Shown here in pieces: positions 21,526 to 30,945 of a DNA stretch of 64,000 nucleotides (the stretch's first letter is position 1; each line of letters opens with the position of its first letter). The DNA lies in NCBI RefSeq assembly GCF_001806875.1, contig NZ_KV786254.1, forward strand, positions 27,668 to 91,667, written 5' to 3'. Below the pieces are notes generated by a model, which saw nothing but the letters and a program-made list of their open reading frames with translations, had not been told where the DNA came from and searched no databases. Made by a program: the position numbers and the translations under genes. This DNA comes from Corynebacterium sp. HMSC29G08. GTDB taxonomy: Bacteria; Actinomycetota; Actinomycetes; Mycobacteriales; Mycobacteriaceae.

Positions 21526-22320
21526 TTAGTGCGCATCTGCGTGCAGCGAAAGCTCGATGTACACCGCCGTCAAAAGAGCGAAGATGTACGCCTGCAGGAA
21601 GATGATGATCAACTCGTACAGGGTGAACAGAATCGCCGCGATCAAGGTCAGGCCACTGACCGCCGTCCACGCATTCAGCTGCCAGAAGAAGAAGTTGGTA
21701 GCTGAGTACAGAAGGACGAGGATGATGTGGCCGGCCAGGAAGTTCGCCATAAGACGAAGTGCCAGGGTGACCGGACGCAGAATGAAGGTCGAGAAAATCT
21801 CGATCGGCACCACGAGAAGGTGCAGCAACGGAGGCAAGCCAGGAATCACCGTCGAGTGCTTGAAGTAGGCCACGCCGTAGCGCTGTACGCCGGCGTAGAT
21901 CATCACGATGTAGGCCACCACCGCCAGCACTACCGGCATGCCGATACGTGCGTTAGGCGAGATGTTCAACCCCGGAATGATCGTGGCTGCATTCATGAAC
22001 AAGATGGTGAAGAAGATGGAGGCAATAACCGGCAGGAATCGCTTTCCGTCCTTCTTGCCCAAGATGTCTTCAGCGATATGAATGCGAACAAAGTCCACAC
22101 CCATCTCGGCGAAGTTCTGGAGGCCCTTGGGAACCAGCTGCGGCTTCCTAAAGGCAATAACAAAGAGAAGCACCATGATCAGCGCAATGAAAATGCGGAC
22201 GATCATGATGCGATCAAGCGCGAACCAACCACCGGCAAAGTCTTCACCAATGATGTGGCCGAAAGTTTGCCCCGGGAAAAATTCTGGACCAAGTTCGGGT
22301 GCGTGAAAACTGCCCCTCAT
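21526..22320 (-). CDS. atpB: ATP synthase a subunit
   Basis: Fo stator channel, 264 residues, about six membrane helices. The essential arginine is in the LALRLMANFLAGH helix, and the C-terminal helices run through LYELIIIFLQAYIFALLTAVY. I place the start at ATG 22320 (MRGSFHAPELGPEFF) because the family begins with a short F-A-P-rich tail. No clear ribosome site precedes it; a TTG two codons upstream is an alternative. A longer frame to 22434 lacks family support. Confidence 0.93.
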   Translation of the reverse strand: MRGSFHAPELGPEFFPGQTFGHIIGEDFAGGWFALDRIMIVRIFIALIMVLLFVIAFRKPQLVPKGLQNFAEMGVDFVRIHIAEDILGKKDGKRFLPVIASIFFTILFMNAATIIPGLNISPNARIGMPVVLAVVAYIVMIYAGVQRYGVAYFKHSTVIPGLPPLLHLLVVPIEIFSTFILRPVTLALRLMANFLAGHIILVLLYSATNFFFWQLNAWTAVSGLTLIAAILFTLYELIIIFLQAYIFALLTAVYIELSLHADAH

Positions 22321-22694
22321 GGCCAACGTTGTAACGCTCAGCGTTCTCTCCCGTTCTCGGGCCGCATCCACAAGGAATGCGGTGCGATGGACTTCTTCAA
22401 GAAGACTGCCTCCGCGGCGGACTCCGTCGCACATCTGCTACCGCGGGACAGGGGATGGACCTTCAGGTAAGGGAAGCCCCTTCCTCAAGTAAACCCAGCG
22501 GATATCCTAACAGGTTGATAACAGTTTTCGCGCCTTAGGGGTAACCACACTGCCCTCCTCCAGAAGGCAAACCAGAAACTGCGACAAAATCAATGGTCAC
22601 AGGCAGCTTTTATGGCTTTGTTATGTCGGTCACAGAACGACGTGGCAGGGTACCGAAGTCATCCCTAACTATGAGGGATGCGACGTTTCAGGGA
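22321..22694. other. Non-coding stretch before atpB
   Basis: No convincing gene in these 374 bases. On the minus strand TAGGAT (22504-22509) is a possible -10 box for an atp operon promoter, without a clear -35. A perfect 7-bp inverted repeat CATCCCT/AGGGATG (22660-22680) follows the AtpI-like gene; it has no T run, so its role as a terminator is uncertain. Confidence 0.4.
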
Positions 22695-23183
22695 TTAAGA
22701 GACGTAAGAAACACGCGTAGAGATGATGCCCATTGTCTCCGCGGCAAGCGCCACAACCAATGCGGCAATAGTGGTAACACCGAAGGCAGTTGGGTCGTAA
22801 AAGCTCATGGTCCGCAACCAGAGCAGGAGCAGAATAATCACGACCATCTTCAGCAGCCACCCGCCAAGCACTACCGCCATCGTGGCAGTCGGCGTGAAGT
22901 TGGACGTAGCCAACACAGTCAAGGCTGTAGTCAAGACAAAGCCGCCACCGATAGCTGCGCCCATCAGCACTCCCCAGATGCCAGGTAGATCACGAGCATT
23001 ACCCCACACCATCAGTGAGATAACGGTCAAAGCAATGAGCGCGTAAGCAGCAAACCGCAGGGCCCGAATGAGCGGGCGACGGGGATCATTAAACCCCTCC
23101 GTGTCCAGGACACTCAAATCCGGCTTGGGATTACTGAGGTTTTCATTACCGTTTTGGTTGCCGTTTTCGTTCACGGGGGCCAA
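22695..23183 (-). CDS. AtpI-like membrane protein upstream of the atp operon
   Basis: A 162-residue membrane protein with a polar Asn-rich N-terminus (ENGNQNGNENLSNPKPD) and four hydrophobic segments from about residue 42 on. Its place just upstream of atpB is where atpI lies in other bacteria, and the length and four-helix pattern fit the AtpI family, thought to help c-ring assembly. Sequence motifs are weak, so the call rests mainly on position. It ends 375 bases before atpB and is 10 bases after wecA. Confidence 0.6.
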   Translation of the reverse strand: MAPVNENGNQNGNENLSNPKPDLSVLDTEGFNDPRRPLIRALRFAAYALIALTVISLMVWGNARDLPGIWGVLMGAAIGGGFVLTTALTVLATSNFTPTATMAVVLGGWLLKMVVIILLLLWLRTMSFYDPTAFGVTTIAALVVALAAETMGIISTRVSYVS

Positions 23184-23192
23184 TCCTATCTG

Positions 23193-24338
23193 TCACTTAC
23201 CAAACGGCGCACTTATCTTGCCTCTTGTAAGCGGCACCAGAGTGGCAATAAACGCCACCAGAAGCGCTACCACGGTAAAGGCGGCGGCGTACTTTGTCGG
23301 GACGATGGAAAAGCTCACTGCGCCAAACGCCACTGCGCAAACCCACATGTACAGCACTAACACTGTGCGACGGTGGGTGTGGCCGAGTTGTAAAAGGCGG
23401 TGGTGCAGGTGTCCCGCGTCTGCCTCCCAAGGCCGCTGGCCACGGGCAAGCCTGCGCACCACGGCCCACACAAAGTCAACAACCGGCAGCGCAATGGCTG
23501 CCAGCACCACAATGATGGGGCTGACCAACGCCACAAGGTCTGCAGCACCATAGAGCGACATGTTGATTTTGCCCGAGGCAGACACACTCGCCGCAGAGAG
23601 CAGCAGTCCAATCAGCATCGCTCCGGAGTCCCCCATGAAGATGCGTGCGGGTTCAAAGTTGTGCGGCAAAAACCCGGCACAGATTCCCACCAGTGCGGCA
23701 CAAATAATTGCTGGCGGGTAGGCCGATACCGCCCCACCTTGGTCATGCAGCACGGTCAGTGCAAACAGCAAAATTGCCAAGCCCGCAATCATGCCAAGGC
23801 CTGCGGCTAGGCCATCAATACCGTCGACAAAGTTCACCGCGTTGATCAGCAGGACGGTAAACAAGGCACTTAAGACAACCCCCTGGACTTGATCCAGGAT
23901 CAGCGTGGTGCCCTCCCCAATGGGTAGGAAGAACACGGTAAAGACGATGCCCATCAGCGCCATCACTACCGCGGCAACGAACTGACCGGCTAGTTTCGCC
24001 AGTGCACCAAGTTCATAGAGGTCATCCACAATGCCAACCAGCACAATGGCAAAGGCACCTGCAAGCACTGCGGTCATCTCAGGAGTCACCGGCGCAAAGC
24101 CACGCGTCAACGCGGGAAGCTGCTGCGCCAAAAACACTGCAGATACGAAGCCGGTAAACATAGCCACCCCGCCAACAGACGGGGTTGGCTGGGTGTGAAC
24201 GTCACGCTGGCGAATCTCCGCAACGCGGCCGGTGCGTACAAGCACGGAGCGCACAAGCCCCGTAGACAGGTACGTAATCGTCGCGGCGACAAGAATCACA
24301 AGGCCAAGCTCTCGCAGTGGCACGCCAAGACCGTTCAT
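23193..24338 (-). CDS. wecA: Polyprenyl-phosphate GlcNAc-1-phosphate transferase WecA
   Basis: Member of the MraY/WecA integral membrane family, 381 residues, about eleven helices. It moves GlcNAc-1-P from UDP-GlcNAc to a lipid carrier; in corynebacteria this starts the arabinogalactan linker. Motifs are RDVHTQPTPSVGGVAMF, VGIVDDLYELG, NFVDGIDGLAAG, FMGDSGAMLIG and the cytoplasmic HLHHRLLQLGHTHRRTV, which carries the HxHH of the WecA group. The ATG at 24338 fits the first helix; the longer frame overlaps tsaC. The distance to tsaC is 16 bases. Confidence 0.92.
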   Translation of the reverse strand: MNGLGVPLRELGLVILVAATITYLSTGLVRSVLVRTGRVAEIRQRDVHTQPTPSVGGVAMFTGFVSAVFLAQQLPALTRGFAPVTPEMTAVLAGAFAIVLVGIVDDLYELGALAKLAGQFVAAVVMALMGIVFTVFFLPIGEGTTLILDQVQGVVLSALFTVLLINAVNFVDGIDGLAAGLGMIAGLAILLFALTVLHDQGGAVSAYPPAIICAALVGICAGFLPHNFEPARIFMGDSGAMLIGLLLSAASVSASGKINMSLYGAADLVALVSPIIVVLAAIALPVVDFVWAVVRRLARGQRPWEADAGHLHHRLLQLGHTHRRTVLVLYMWVCAVAFGAVSFSIVPTKYAAAFTVVALLVAFIATLVPLTRGKISAPFGK

Positions 24339-24354
24339 TGGAAGGAAAACTCCC

Positions 24355-25026
24355 CTACTGCTCGCGCGGAGTTCTGCGCATGGACTCCGGGTCCACGCCA
24401 AGAACCTCGCCGATACGCTCCGGTGAGATTGCGCCCTCACGCATGATCACGGGGTGGCCAGATGAAATGTCCACGATGGTAGAGGCTTGGCCAATCGTGG
24501 CCTCTCCCCCGTCCAGGTATACGGGTACGGCGTTGCCGAACTGCTGGCGCGCTTCATGAATCTTCACAGCTGGCGGGTGGCCGGAGATGTTTGCAGAGGA
24601 CACTGCCATCGGACCAACTTCCTGCAGAAGCTCCAGCGCAAGCGGCTGGTTCGGCATACGCAGCAGCACAGTGCCGCGCGTATCCCCCAGATTCCACGGC
24701 AGGCTTGGCGCCTCCGGAACGATAATGGAAAGCCCTCCCGGCCAAAACGCCTCAACCAGCGTCTTCGCCGTGTCAGAGAACTCGCGCACCAGTCCCTGGA
24801 TGGTGGTCCAAGATCCTACAAGTACCGGCACCGGCATATCCGGGCCGCGCTTTTTGGTAGCCAGCAGCTTTGCCACGGCAGCGTTGTTAAACGCGTCCGC
24901 ACCGATGCCGTAGACCGTATCTGTGGGCAAGACGACAACGTCACCGCCGCGCAGCGCCTCAGCTGCTGCAGCGATCCCTTGCGTGCGGCCGTCCGGAGTT
25001 AAACAATCGTAGGTTGTGGCGGGCAT
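24355..25026 (-). CDS. tsaC: L-threonylcarbamoyladenylate synthase
   Basis: Sua5/YciO/YrdC family enzyme that makes threonylcarbamoyl-AMP for the t6A modification of tRNAs reading ANN codons. At 223 residues it is the short TsaC form plus a small extension. Motifs: VVVLPTDTVYGIGADAFN, KKRGPDMPVPVLVG, FWPGGLSIIVP, VLLRMPNQPLALELL and SSANISGHPP. It overlaps prmC by 28 bases, a common arrangement in actinobacteria. Confidence 0.95.
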   Translation of the reverse strand: MPATTYDCLTPDGRTQGIAAAAEALRGGDVVVLPTDTVYGIGADAFNNAAVAKLLATKKRGPDMPVPVLVGSWTTIQGLVREFSDTAKTLVEAFWPGGLSIIVPEAPSLPWNLGDTRGTVLLRMPNQPLALELLQEVGPMAVSSANISGHPPAVKIHEARQQFGNAVPVYLDGGEATIGQASTIVDISSGHPVIMREGAISPERIGEVLGVDPESMRRTPREQ

Positions 25027-25889
25027 AGGGGTAGCTTACTCGCTACAACAAACCGCGCCCGACCGGTGAGGTCTGCAATGGCACGCACGTCCCCAAACGC
25101 CCCGTGCGCACGCACTACGTCCTGCACAGCCTCAGAGGTGGTGTCGTCGTGCTCAATGCCTAGGTGCCCACCGGGTTTCAACAGTCGTGCAGCCACCGGC
25201 ACCAGCCCGCGGATGGCGTCCATACCGTCCGCACCAGAAAACACTGCCTCGTGCGGGTCGTGGTAGACCTCCGGATCTAGATCTGGAGTCTCAGGCACAT
25301 ACGGCGGGTTCGCCACGATCACATCCACTGCCCCATCCAGCTGCCTCAACAGCGTGGGGTCTGTCATGTCGCCCTGCACAAACTCCACTCCGGGAGCGTT
25401 GCGCTTGGCATATTCCAGGGCAGTTTCTTGCTTTTCTACACCCACAACCCTCGCACCACGCACCGCCTCCGAGAGGTACAACGCGATGGCGCCGGAACCG
25501 GTGCCAAGATCGATGGCGGTTGGGGGCTTCGACGTGGCGTCGGCAAGCAACCTAGCTCCCCATTCGGCGATGACCTCCGTCTCCGGTCGCGGGATGAATA
25601 CTCCCGGACCAACAGCCAAAGTGTGGGGTCCAAACGGCGCTTGACCGGTGATGTGCTGCAACGGTTCACGCGCCGCACGACGGGCAATGAGCTGAGAAAA
25701 CTCTTCGACAAAGCCCTCATACGGATCACTAAACATCACCGAAAGCGGCGCGACCTCAAGCAGGTGCGCCGCAAGCAGGCGGGCATCATTGTCAGGTGTA
25801 TCAATGCCAGCCTGTGCAAGCGTGTGCGCCGCCTCTACAAGAAGCGAGCGCAGGGTTTTACTCTGCCTCAAGGCGCTCCTGGCGCTCAT
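24999..25889 (-). CDS. prmC: Release factor glutamine methyltransferase PrmC
   Basis: Methylates the Gln of the GGQ motif of peptide release factors. It is 296 residues long. The N-terminal helical domain ends around [26 protein letters not shown]; the SAM motif is [14 protein letters not shown] and the catalytic loop is [11 protein letters not shown]. The start at 25889 lies inside the end of prfA, giving a 32-base overlap; a later start cannot be excluded because no ribosome site decides it. Its substrate is made by the adjacent upstream gene. Confidence 0.95.
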   Translation of the reverse strand: MSARSALRQSKTLRSLLVEAAHTLAQAGIDTPDNDARLLAAHLLEVAPLSVMFSDPYEGFVEEFSQLIARRAAREPLQHITGQAPFGPHTLAVGPGVFIPRPETEVIAEWGARLLADATSKPPTAIDLGTGSGAIALYLSEAVRGARVVGVEKQETALEYAKRNAPGVEFVQGDMTDPTLLRQLDGAVDVIVANPPYVPETPDLDPEVYHDPHEAVFSGADGMDAIRGLVPVAARLLKPGGHLGIEHDDTTSEAVQDVVRAHGAFGDVRAIADLTGRARFVVASKLPLCPPQPTIV

Positions 25890-26937
25890 GCGTCTGCAAC
25901 GCGGTGATCAGGTCATCCATGTTGCCGTCCAGCACCGAGTCGAGGTTGTTGGCCTTGTAGTTAATGCGGTGATCCGAAATGCGGTTCTCCGGCCAATTGT
26001 AGGTGCGGATGCGCTCAGAACGGTCCATGGTGCGCACCTGGGAAGCACGCCCCTCAGCCTCAGCAGCCTCGGCCTTCTCGCGCTCCAACTGATCCAAGCG
26101 CGCCTGCAGCACCTGCATGGCACGAGCGCGGTTCTGAATCTGGGAACGCTCATTCTGACACGTCACCACAATGCCCGTAGGCAGGTGGGTGATACGCACC
26201 GCGGAGTCCGTGGTGTTCACGCCCTGGCCGCCCTTGCCGGAGGAACGGTACACATCGACGCGAAGATCCTTCTCATCAATGTTGACGCTCTCAATCTCAT
26301 CGGCTTCCGGGAACACGTAAACACCCGCCGCCGAAGTCTGAATGCGACCCTGCGACTCAGTCACAGGAATGCGCTGCACACGGTGTACGCCGCCCTCAAA
26401 CTTCAGCTTGGACCACGCGCCATCACGCGATGGAGTCTTGGACTTAACGGCAACGGTCATGTCCTTAACGCCACCGAGGTCAGACTCAGCAACGTCAAGC
26501 ACTTCCCAGGTCAGGCCGTGCTTCTCGCAGTACTTCTGGTACATGCGTGCCAGATCGCCCGCGAACAGCGCAGCCTCCTCGCCGCCGGCGCCGGCTTTGA
26601 GCTCCATGATCACGTCATCGCCATCGTTCTCATCGCGCGGGGCGAGCAGATCAGCCAGCTCCTCTTCCAGGCGCACAATTTCGCCTTCGAGGCGGGTTGC
26701 TTCCTCAGCAAACTCCTTGTCCTCACTGGCCATCTCAGAGGCAACTTCGTAGTCTTCGCGAGCCTGCGTCAGCTCATCGTTGACCTTGATAATCGGCTGC
26801 AGCTCCGCATAGCGCTTGGACAGTTTGCGGAACTGGTCCTGGTCTGCGGCCACATCCGGGTCACCCATCTGGGCTTGGATGCCTTCATATTCGGCCACAT
26901 AGTCGTCTACAAGCGAGACGTTCGAGTGTGAAGCCAT
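25858..26937 (-). CDS. prfA: Peptide chain release factor 1
   Basis: RF1, recognising UAA and UAG, 359 residues. The catalytic GGQ is in [19 protein letters not shown], and [22 protein letters not shown] is the domain 2 hallmark. The C-terminus [26 protein letters not shown] is typical. Its ATG overlaps the rho stop by one base, so rho and prfA are co-transcribed. Confidence 0.97.
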   Translation of the reverse strand: MASHSNVSLVDDYVAEYEGIQAQMGDPDVAADQDQFRKLSKRYAELQPIIKVNDELTQAREDYEVASEMASEDKEFAEEATRLEGEIVRLEEELADLLAPRDENDGDDVIMELKAGAGGEEAALFAGDLARMYQKYCEKHGLTWEVLDVAESDLGGVKDMTVAVKSKTPSRDGAWSKLKFEGGVHRVQRIPVTESQGRIQTSAAGVYVFPEADEIESVNIDEKDLRVDVYRSSGKGGQGVNTTDSAVRITHLPTGIVVTCQNERSQIQNRARAMQVLQARLDQLEREKAEAAEAEGRASQVRTMDRSERIRTYNWPENRISDHRINYKANNLDSVLDGNMDDLITALQTHERQERLEAE

Positions 26938-28787
26938 TAGACGTAATCCTCTTCCGCCTGGTCAGCTGCCATCGGCGCGGACTTTGCCACACCCATGAGG
27001 AACTCACCGTTGGTCTTGGTCTTTTTCAGCTGCTTGATCAGCATGTCAATGGACTGCTGTGGATCAAGCGCAGACAGGATGCGACGCAGCTTATGCATGA
27101 CGCGCGCTTCCTCCGGGCTCATCAGTAGTTCATCCTTGCGGGTGCCGGACGGGTTGACGTCCACGGCCGGGAACACGCGGCGTTCTGCGATCTTGCGATC
27201 CAGCTTCAGCTCCGCGTTGCCGGTGCCCTTGAATTCCTCGAAAATCACGGTGTCTCCAGCAGAGCCGGTCTCCACCATGGCGGTTGCGATGATGGTGAGC
27301 GAACCGCCCTCTTCGATGTTGCGGGCAGCCCCCAGGAAACGCTTCGGCGGGTAGAGCGCATTCGAATCCACACCACCGGAAAGGATGCGACCGGATGCCG
27401 GGGAAGAGTTGTTGTATGCACGGCCCAGGCGAGTAATGGAGTCCAGCAGGACCACCACGTCCTGGCCCATCTCCACGAGGCGCTTCGCGCGCTCAATGGC
27501 CAGCTCAGCAACAGCGGTGTGTTCTGACGGCGGGCGGTCAAAGGTAGAAGCGATGACTTCACCCTTGACGGAGCGCTGCATGTCCGTAACTTCTTCCGGA
27601 CGCTCATCTACCAGCACAACCATGAGGTAGCACTCCGGGTTGTTGGTGGCAATGGCGTTGGCAATGTTTTGCAGAATCGTCGTCTTACCAGCCTTCGGTG
27701 GGGAGACGATCAGCGCACGCTGCCCCTTACCAATCGGCATGACCAGGTCAATGACACGAGTGGTCAGGATGTTCGGCTCCGTCTCCAGGCGCAGGCGCTT
27801 GTTGGGGTACAGCGGCGTGAGCTTGTGGAATTCCTTGCGGCCGCGTGCCTCCTCCGGCGTCATGCCGTTGACGGAATCTACGCGCACCAGCTGGTTGTAG
27901 CGCTGGCGGTTGCGGCCGTTGCCGTGGGAGTGGCCTTGGCCGTTGGCGCGGACCTGGCCAATAACGGCGTCACCGGAGCGCAGGCCGTTTTGGCGTACCA
28001 GCCTGTTGTTGACAAACACGTCCGCGTTGTTTTGGCGGTAGCCGGTTGTGCGAATGAACGCGGTGTTGTTATCCACCACGTCTACGATGCCGGCGACTTC
28101 CTGCAGCTCTTCAGGTTCGAGGTTCTGGTTATCGCCCTGGTTGTTGTCGCGGTTGTTGCCACCATGGTCACGGCCGTCACGGCCGTCGCGGTTGTTGCGG
28201 TTGCGGTTGCGACGACCACGGCGCCCGCGGCGCCCGCCGCCCTCACCGTCTTCGCGGTGGTTGTCGCGCTCCCCGCGGTTGTTTTCACGGTCGCGGTCAC
28301 GGTCACGGTCACGGTCGTTGCGGCTGGAACGCTCCTCCGATTCCCCGCCGCCCTTGTGCGAGTTGCTGGAGTCTGCGTGCTCCTGCTGGCCCTGCTGATC
28401 CCCCTGCTCGTGCTGGTTGCGCGAACGGTTGCGACGTGCCCGGCGCGCTGCGGAGCGCGACTGCTGCTCGTCGTCGGAGTGATCCTTGTTTCCGTCCTTA
28501 TTTCCGTTGTTGTTTCCGCTGTCGCTGCGAGTCGCGTCAGCCTCGCCGGCGTCACTCGGGGTATCTGCCTTCGATGCTTGCCCCTTGGCGGCGCTGGCTG
28601 CGTTGGTCTGTGCTGCTGCCTTTGCCGGGAGTTTGCCGGTTGCGATTGCTTGGATCAGGTCCCCCTTGCGGAGGCCGGATACCCCCTTAAGCCCCCGCTC
28701 AGCTGCCAGCTTGCGCAGCTCTGGAAGTTTCATAGATGCCAGGTCCACGTTGGCCTGGTTTGCAGCCGTATTACCTTCTGCGGTCAC
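26937..28787 (-). CDS. rho: Transcription termination factor Rho with long insertion domain
   Basis: Hexameric RNA helicase that ends transcription, 616 residues. The N-terminal Rho-N domain ([18 protein letters not shown], residues 16-33) is followed by a ~170-residue insertion (about 65-225) made mainly of Arg, Asp, Asn, Gly and Gln, with RDRDRDRD and [14 protein letters not shown] tracts. Then come the RNA-binding fold, the P-loop PPKAGKTT, Walker B VVVLLDSI, and the Q/R loops near RILSGGVD. The start is GTG at 28787, with AAAGGA 7 bases upstream. Such insertions occur in actinobacterial Rho and increase RNA binding. Confidence 0.96.
   Translation of the reverse strand: MTAEGNTAANQANVDLASMKLPELRKLAAERGLKGVSGLRKGDLIQAIATGKLPAKAAAQTNAASAAKGQASKADTPSDAGEADATRSDSGNNNGNKDGNKDHSDDEQQSRSAARRARRNRSRNQHEQGDQQGQQEHADSSNSHKGGGESEERSSRNDRDRDRDRDRENNRGERDNHREDGEGGGRRGRRGRRNRNRNNRDGRDGRDHGGNNRDNNQGDNQNLEPEELQEVAGIVDVVDNNTAFIRTTGYRQNNADVFVNNRLVRQNGLRSGDAVIGQVRANGQGHSHGNGRNRQRYNQLVRVDSVNGMTPEEARGRKEFHKLTPLYPNKRLRLETEPNILTTRVIDLVMPIGKGQRALIVSPPKAGKTTILQNIANAIATNNPECYLMVVLVDERPEEVTDMQRSVKGEVIASTFDRPPSEHTAVAELAIERAKRLVEMGQDVVVLLDSITRLGRAYNNSSPASGRILSGGVDSNALYPPKRFLGAARNIEEGGSLTIIATAMVETGSAGDTVIFEEFKGTGNAELKLDRKIAERRVFPAVDVNPSGTRKDELLMSPEEARVMHKLRRILSALDPQQSIDMLIKQLKKTKTNGEFLMGVAKSAPMAADQAEEDYV
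28288..28317. repeat. CGGTCA hexamer repeat inside rho
   Basis: About five imperfect copies of CGGTCA/CGGTCG in tandem encode the RDRDRDRD tract of the Rho insertion on the minus strand. Slippage in steps of six bases would keep the frame and change tract length. Confidence 0.85.
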
Positions 28788-29057
28788 GGATGTCCTTTCG
28801 TAGCTCAGCTGGGATGCCCTGGTGCGGAAAGTTATGTGTTGTTCGTGTTCCGCGGCGGTGCCAGCAGCTTTCGTCTATTTGTATGTCGCGCTTCCTCATT
28901 CACCTTGTGGGGTATCTACCGCAAGGGCACATGTTTTGAGCGCAAAGTTGCAGCAAAATCACCATGTTGAGGTGTGAGGGGTGGATCTGACCTCGCGGCA
29001 AGTGTTTCGCGAGTGGCGGGCCATGTCCGCAGCCCAACTGCGGTGATCCAAGGCGAA
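28788..29057 (-). other. Rho mRNA leader (no gene seen)
   Basis: Together with the fadD promoter this forms a 336-base gap between divergent rho and fadD. If transcription starts just after the TATACT box at 29058-29063, rho has a leader of roughly 265 bases. No convincing coding frame is seen. A long leader would suit Rho autoregulation, which is known in E. coli, but here that is inference. Confidence 0.4.
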
Positions 29058-29063
29058 AGTATA
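29058..29063 (-). promoter_or_regulatory. Candidate -10 box of rho
   Basis: TATACT on the minus strand, close to the TANNNT/TATAAT actinobacterial -10. No good -35 is seen 17-18 bases upstream, which is common in this group. Confidence 0.45.
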
Positions 29064-29110
29064 GCGCATCGTTGGTAAATCCATATTCAGGCCCTGTGCG
29101 TGCGTCACGC

Positions 29111-29116
29111 TAGAGT
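29111..29116 (+). promoter_or_regulatory. Candidate -10 box of fadD
   Basis: TAGAGT lies 7 bases before the chosen ATG at 29124, so transcription would begin at or next to the start codon. No Shine-Dalgarno is present, in agreement with a leaderless message. Confidence 0.5.
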
Positions 29117-29123
29117 TGGCGGC

Positions 29124-30893
29124 ATGCTTTCTACGATGCAGGAGGTGCCGTTCTCCGTCGCCCGTATTTTGGAGTACGGGAGTTCGGTGCATGGGTCCAC
29201 CAAGTGTACGACGTGGCGTGTGAATCAGCCGGAGGAGACTACGTTTTCTGCGATTGCGGCGCGCGCTGGTGCGTTTGCGAATGCGTTGCATGATGAGTTG
29301 GGCATTGATGGTGATCAGCGTGTTGCCACTTTGATGTACAACTGTGCGGAGCATCTTGAGGTGATGTTCGCTGTCGCGTCGAAAGGCGCTGTGTTCACGC
29401 CGTTGAATGTGCAGCTGATGGAAGATCAGATTGCCTACATTGTCAATCACTCTGAAGCGCAGGTGATCGTGGCGGACCCGCGCCTAGCGGCCAAGCTTGG
29501 TCGGCTGCTTGAAATGTGCCCTTCGGTGCAAACTGTGGCGTTTATTGGCACTTCTCCTGTTGCTCCGCTGGCTGATCTTTTGCCGCAGGGGGTTGATGTT
29601 CGGAGCTATGAGATGCTTTTGGACGGCAGGTCGACCCTCTTTCCTTGGCCTGCTCTGCCGGAAAATACCGCTGCTGCTTTGGTGTATTCGACCGCAACGA
29701 CGGGTGCGCCGAAAGGCGTGGCGTATTCGCATCGCTCGTTGTGGCTTGAGGCGATGAGTCTGCGTGCCACTGACTCGTTGGCGGTGACGTATGGTGAGTC
29801 GTTTTTGTGCTGCATTCCGATTTATCACGTGTTGTCCTGGGGTGTTCCACTTGCGGCGTTTTTGGCCGGCACACCGTTGGTGTTGCCGGATTCAGACGTT
29901 TCGGCCCCGACGTTGGCGGCCCTGATTGCATCGGCACACCCGCGTGTGGCGCATGGTGTGCCTACGTTGTGGATTCAGCTGATGGTGCATTACTTGAACA
30001 ATCCGCCGGAGCGTATGAGCCTGCAGGAGATCTACGTTGGCGGTTCGCCTGCCCCGCCGGGGTTGATCAAGGTGTGGGAGGAACGCTATGGCGTTGACAT
30101 CGTGCATGTGTGGGGCATGACGGAGACGTCCACTGTGGGTACGGTGGCGCGCCCGCCTTCGGGCGCTGCTGGTGAGGCCCGTTGGGCGTATCGCGTCTCC
30201 CAGGGCAGGTTCGCTCCGTGGTTGGAGTACCGAGTGGTCAATGACGGCAGGGTGATGGCCTCCAACGACTTGACTCAGGGTGAGATCCAGGTGCGCGGCA
30301 ATCTTGTGGCGGCAAGTTACTACCACTCGCCTACGCAAGAGGACGGCAAGATGGCCTCTGAGTTCCGTGGCGAGACGGTCACGGATGAGCGGGAGCACTT
30401 TACTGCGGACGGCTGGTTGCGCACCGGTGACGTTGGCACGGTGACCTATGACGGGTTTATGACGTTGTACGACCGCGCGCGTGACGTGATTCGCTCGGGC
30501 GGTGAGTGGATCTACTCCGCCCAGGTGGAAAACCTGATCATGGAATCTGAGGAGGTCATCGAGTGCGCGGTGATTGGGATCCCGGATAAAAAGTGGGGCG
30601 AACGCCCCCTGGCCGTTACCGTGGTCCACCCGCACATCGAACCTAACGCAGAGACCGCGGCAAGGCTTCGCGCCGGGCTGGCTGATGTGTTGCCAAAGTG
30701 GATGGCGCCCGAGTACTGGACGTTTGTGGACAACATTGACAAGACCTCGGTGGGCAAGTTTGACAAGAAGGATCTGCGCAAGCACCTAGCACGCGAGGAA
30801 TTCGGCATCATCGCACTGCCCGGCCCGGGCAGCCGCTCGCACGGTAATCCGTCATCGGCCGAGGTGGAGGCTGCGCACCCAACTAGCGATTAA
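29124..30893 (+). CDS. fadD: Fatty-acyl-CoA ligase / acyl-AMP ligase family protein
   Basis: ANL superfamily adenylating enzyme, 589 residues, of the AlkK-like medium/long-chain group. The P-loop reads VYSTATTGAPKGVAYSHRS, where the usual SGTTG is STATTG. Further motifs are PIYHVLSWGVP, YVGGSPAPPGL, VWGMTETSTVG, GWLRTGDVGTVTYDGFM, DRARDVIRSGGEWIYSAQVE and the C-terminal lysine SVGKFDKKDLRK. I chose ATG 29124 (MLSTMQEVPFSVARIL) over an upstream in-frame ATG at 29100, which would precede the -10 box. Third-base use is less GC-biased than in the moa genes downstream. Fatty acid substrate is likely but not certain. Confidence 0.88.
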   Translation: MLSTMQEVPFSVARILEYGSSVHGSTKCTTWRVNQPEETTFSAIAARAGAFANALHDELGIDGDQRVATLMYNCAEHLEVMFAVASKGAVFTPLNVQLMEDQIAYIVNHSEAQVIVADPRLAAKLGRLLEMCPSVQTVAFIGTSPVAPLADLLPQGVDVRSYEMLLDGRSTLFPWPALPENTAAALVYSTATTGAPKGVAYSHRSLWLEAMSLRATDSLAVTYGESFLCCIPIYHVLSWGVPLAAFLAGTPLVLPDSDVSAPTLAALIASAHPRVAHGVPTLWIQLMVHYLNNPPERMSLQEIYVGGSPAPPGLIKVWEERYGVDIVHVWGMTETSTVGTVARPPSGAAGEARWAYRVSQGRFAPWLEYRVVNDGRVMASNDLTQGEIQVRGNLVAASYYHSPTQEDGKMASEFRGETVTDEREHFTADGWLRTGDVGTVTYDGFMTLYDRARDVIRSGGEWIYSAQVENLIMESEEVIECAVIGIPDKKWGERPLAVTVVHPHIEPNAETAARLRAGLADVLPKWMAPEYWTFVDNIDKTSVGKFDKKDLRKHLAREEFGIIALPGPGSRSHGNPSSAEVEAAHPTSD

Positions 30894-30930
30894 GGTTTTT
30901 ACCCTGTCTTCTCGTAGGTATTCGCCACGC

Positions 30931-30936
30931 TATATT
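30931..30936 (+). promoter_or_regulatory. Candidate -10 box of moaA
   Basis: TATATT lies 9 bases before the moaA ATG at 30946, with no Shine-Dalgarno between. The moa cluster therefore probably has its own leaderless start. The gap from fadD is only 52 bases, too short for a molybdenum cofactor riboswitch. Confidence 0.5.
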
Positions 30937-30945
30937 GGGGACACT

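Noticed and set aside
22660..22680. Hairpin CATCCCT/AGGGATG as terminator of the AtpI-like gene
   Set aside because: Stem of only 7 bp and no T run on the minus strand; transcription may well read through into atpB.
28288..28317. CGGTCA repeat as a regulatory minisatellite
   Set aside because: It is coding and in frame, giving the Arg-Asp tract of Rho.
30894..30945. Molybdenum cofactor riboswitch before moaA
   Set aside because: Only 52 bases lie between fadD and moaA and a -10 box occupies the last part; there is no room for the aptamer.
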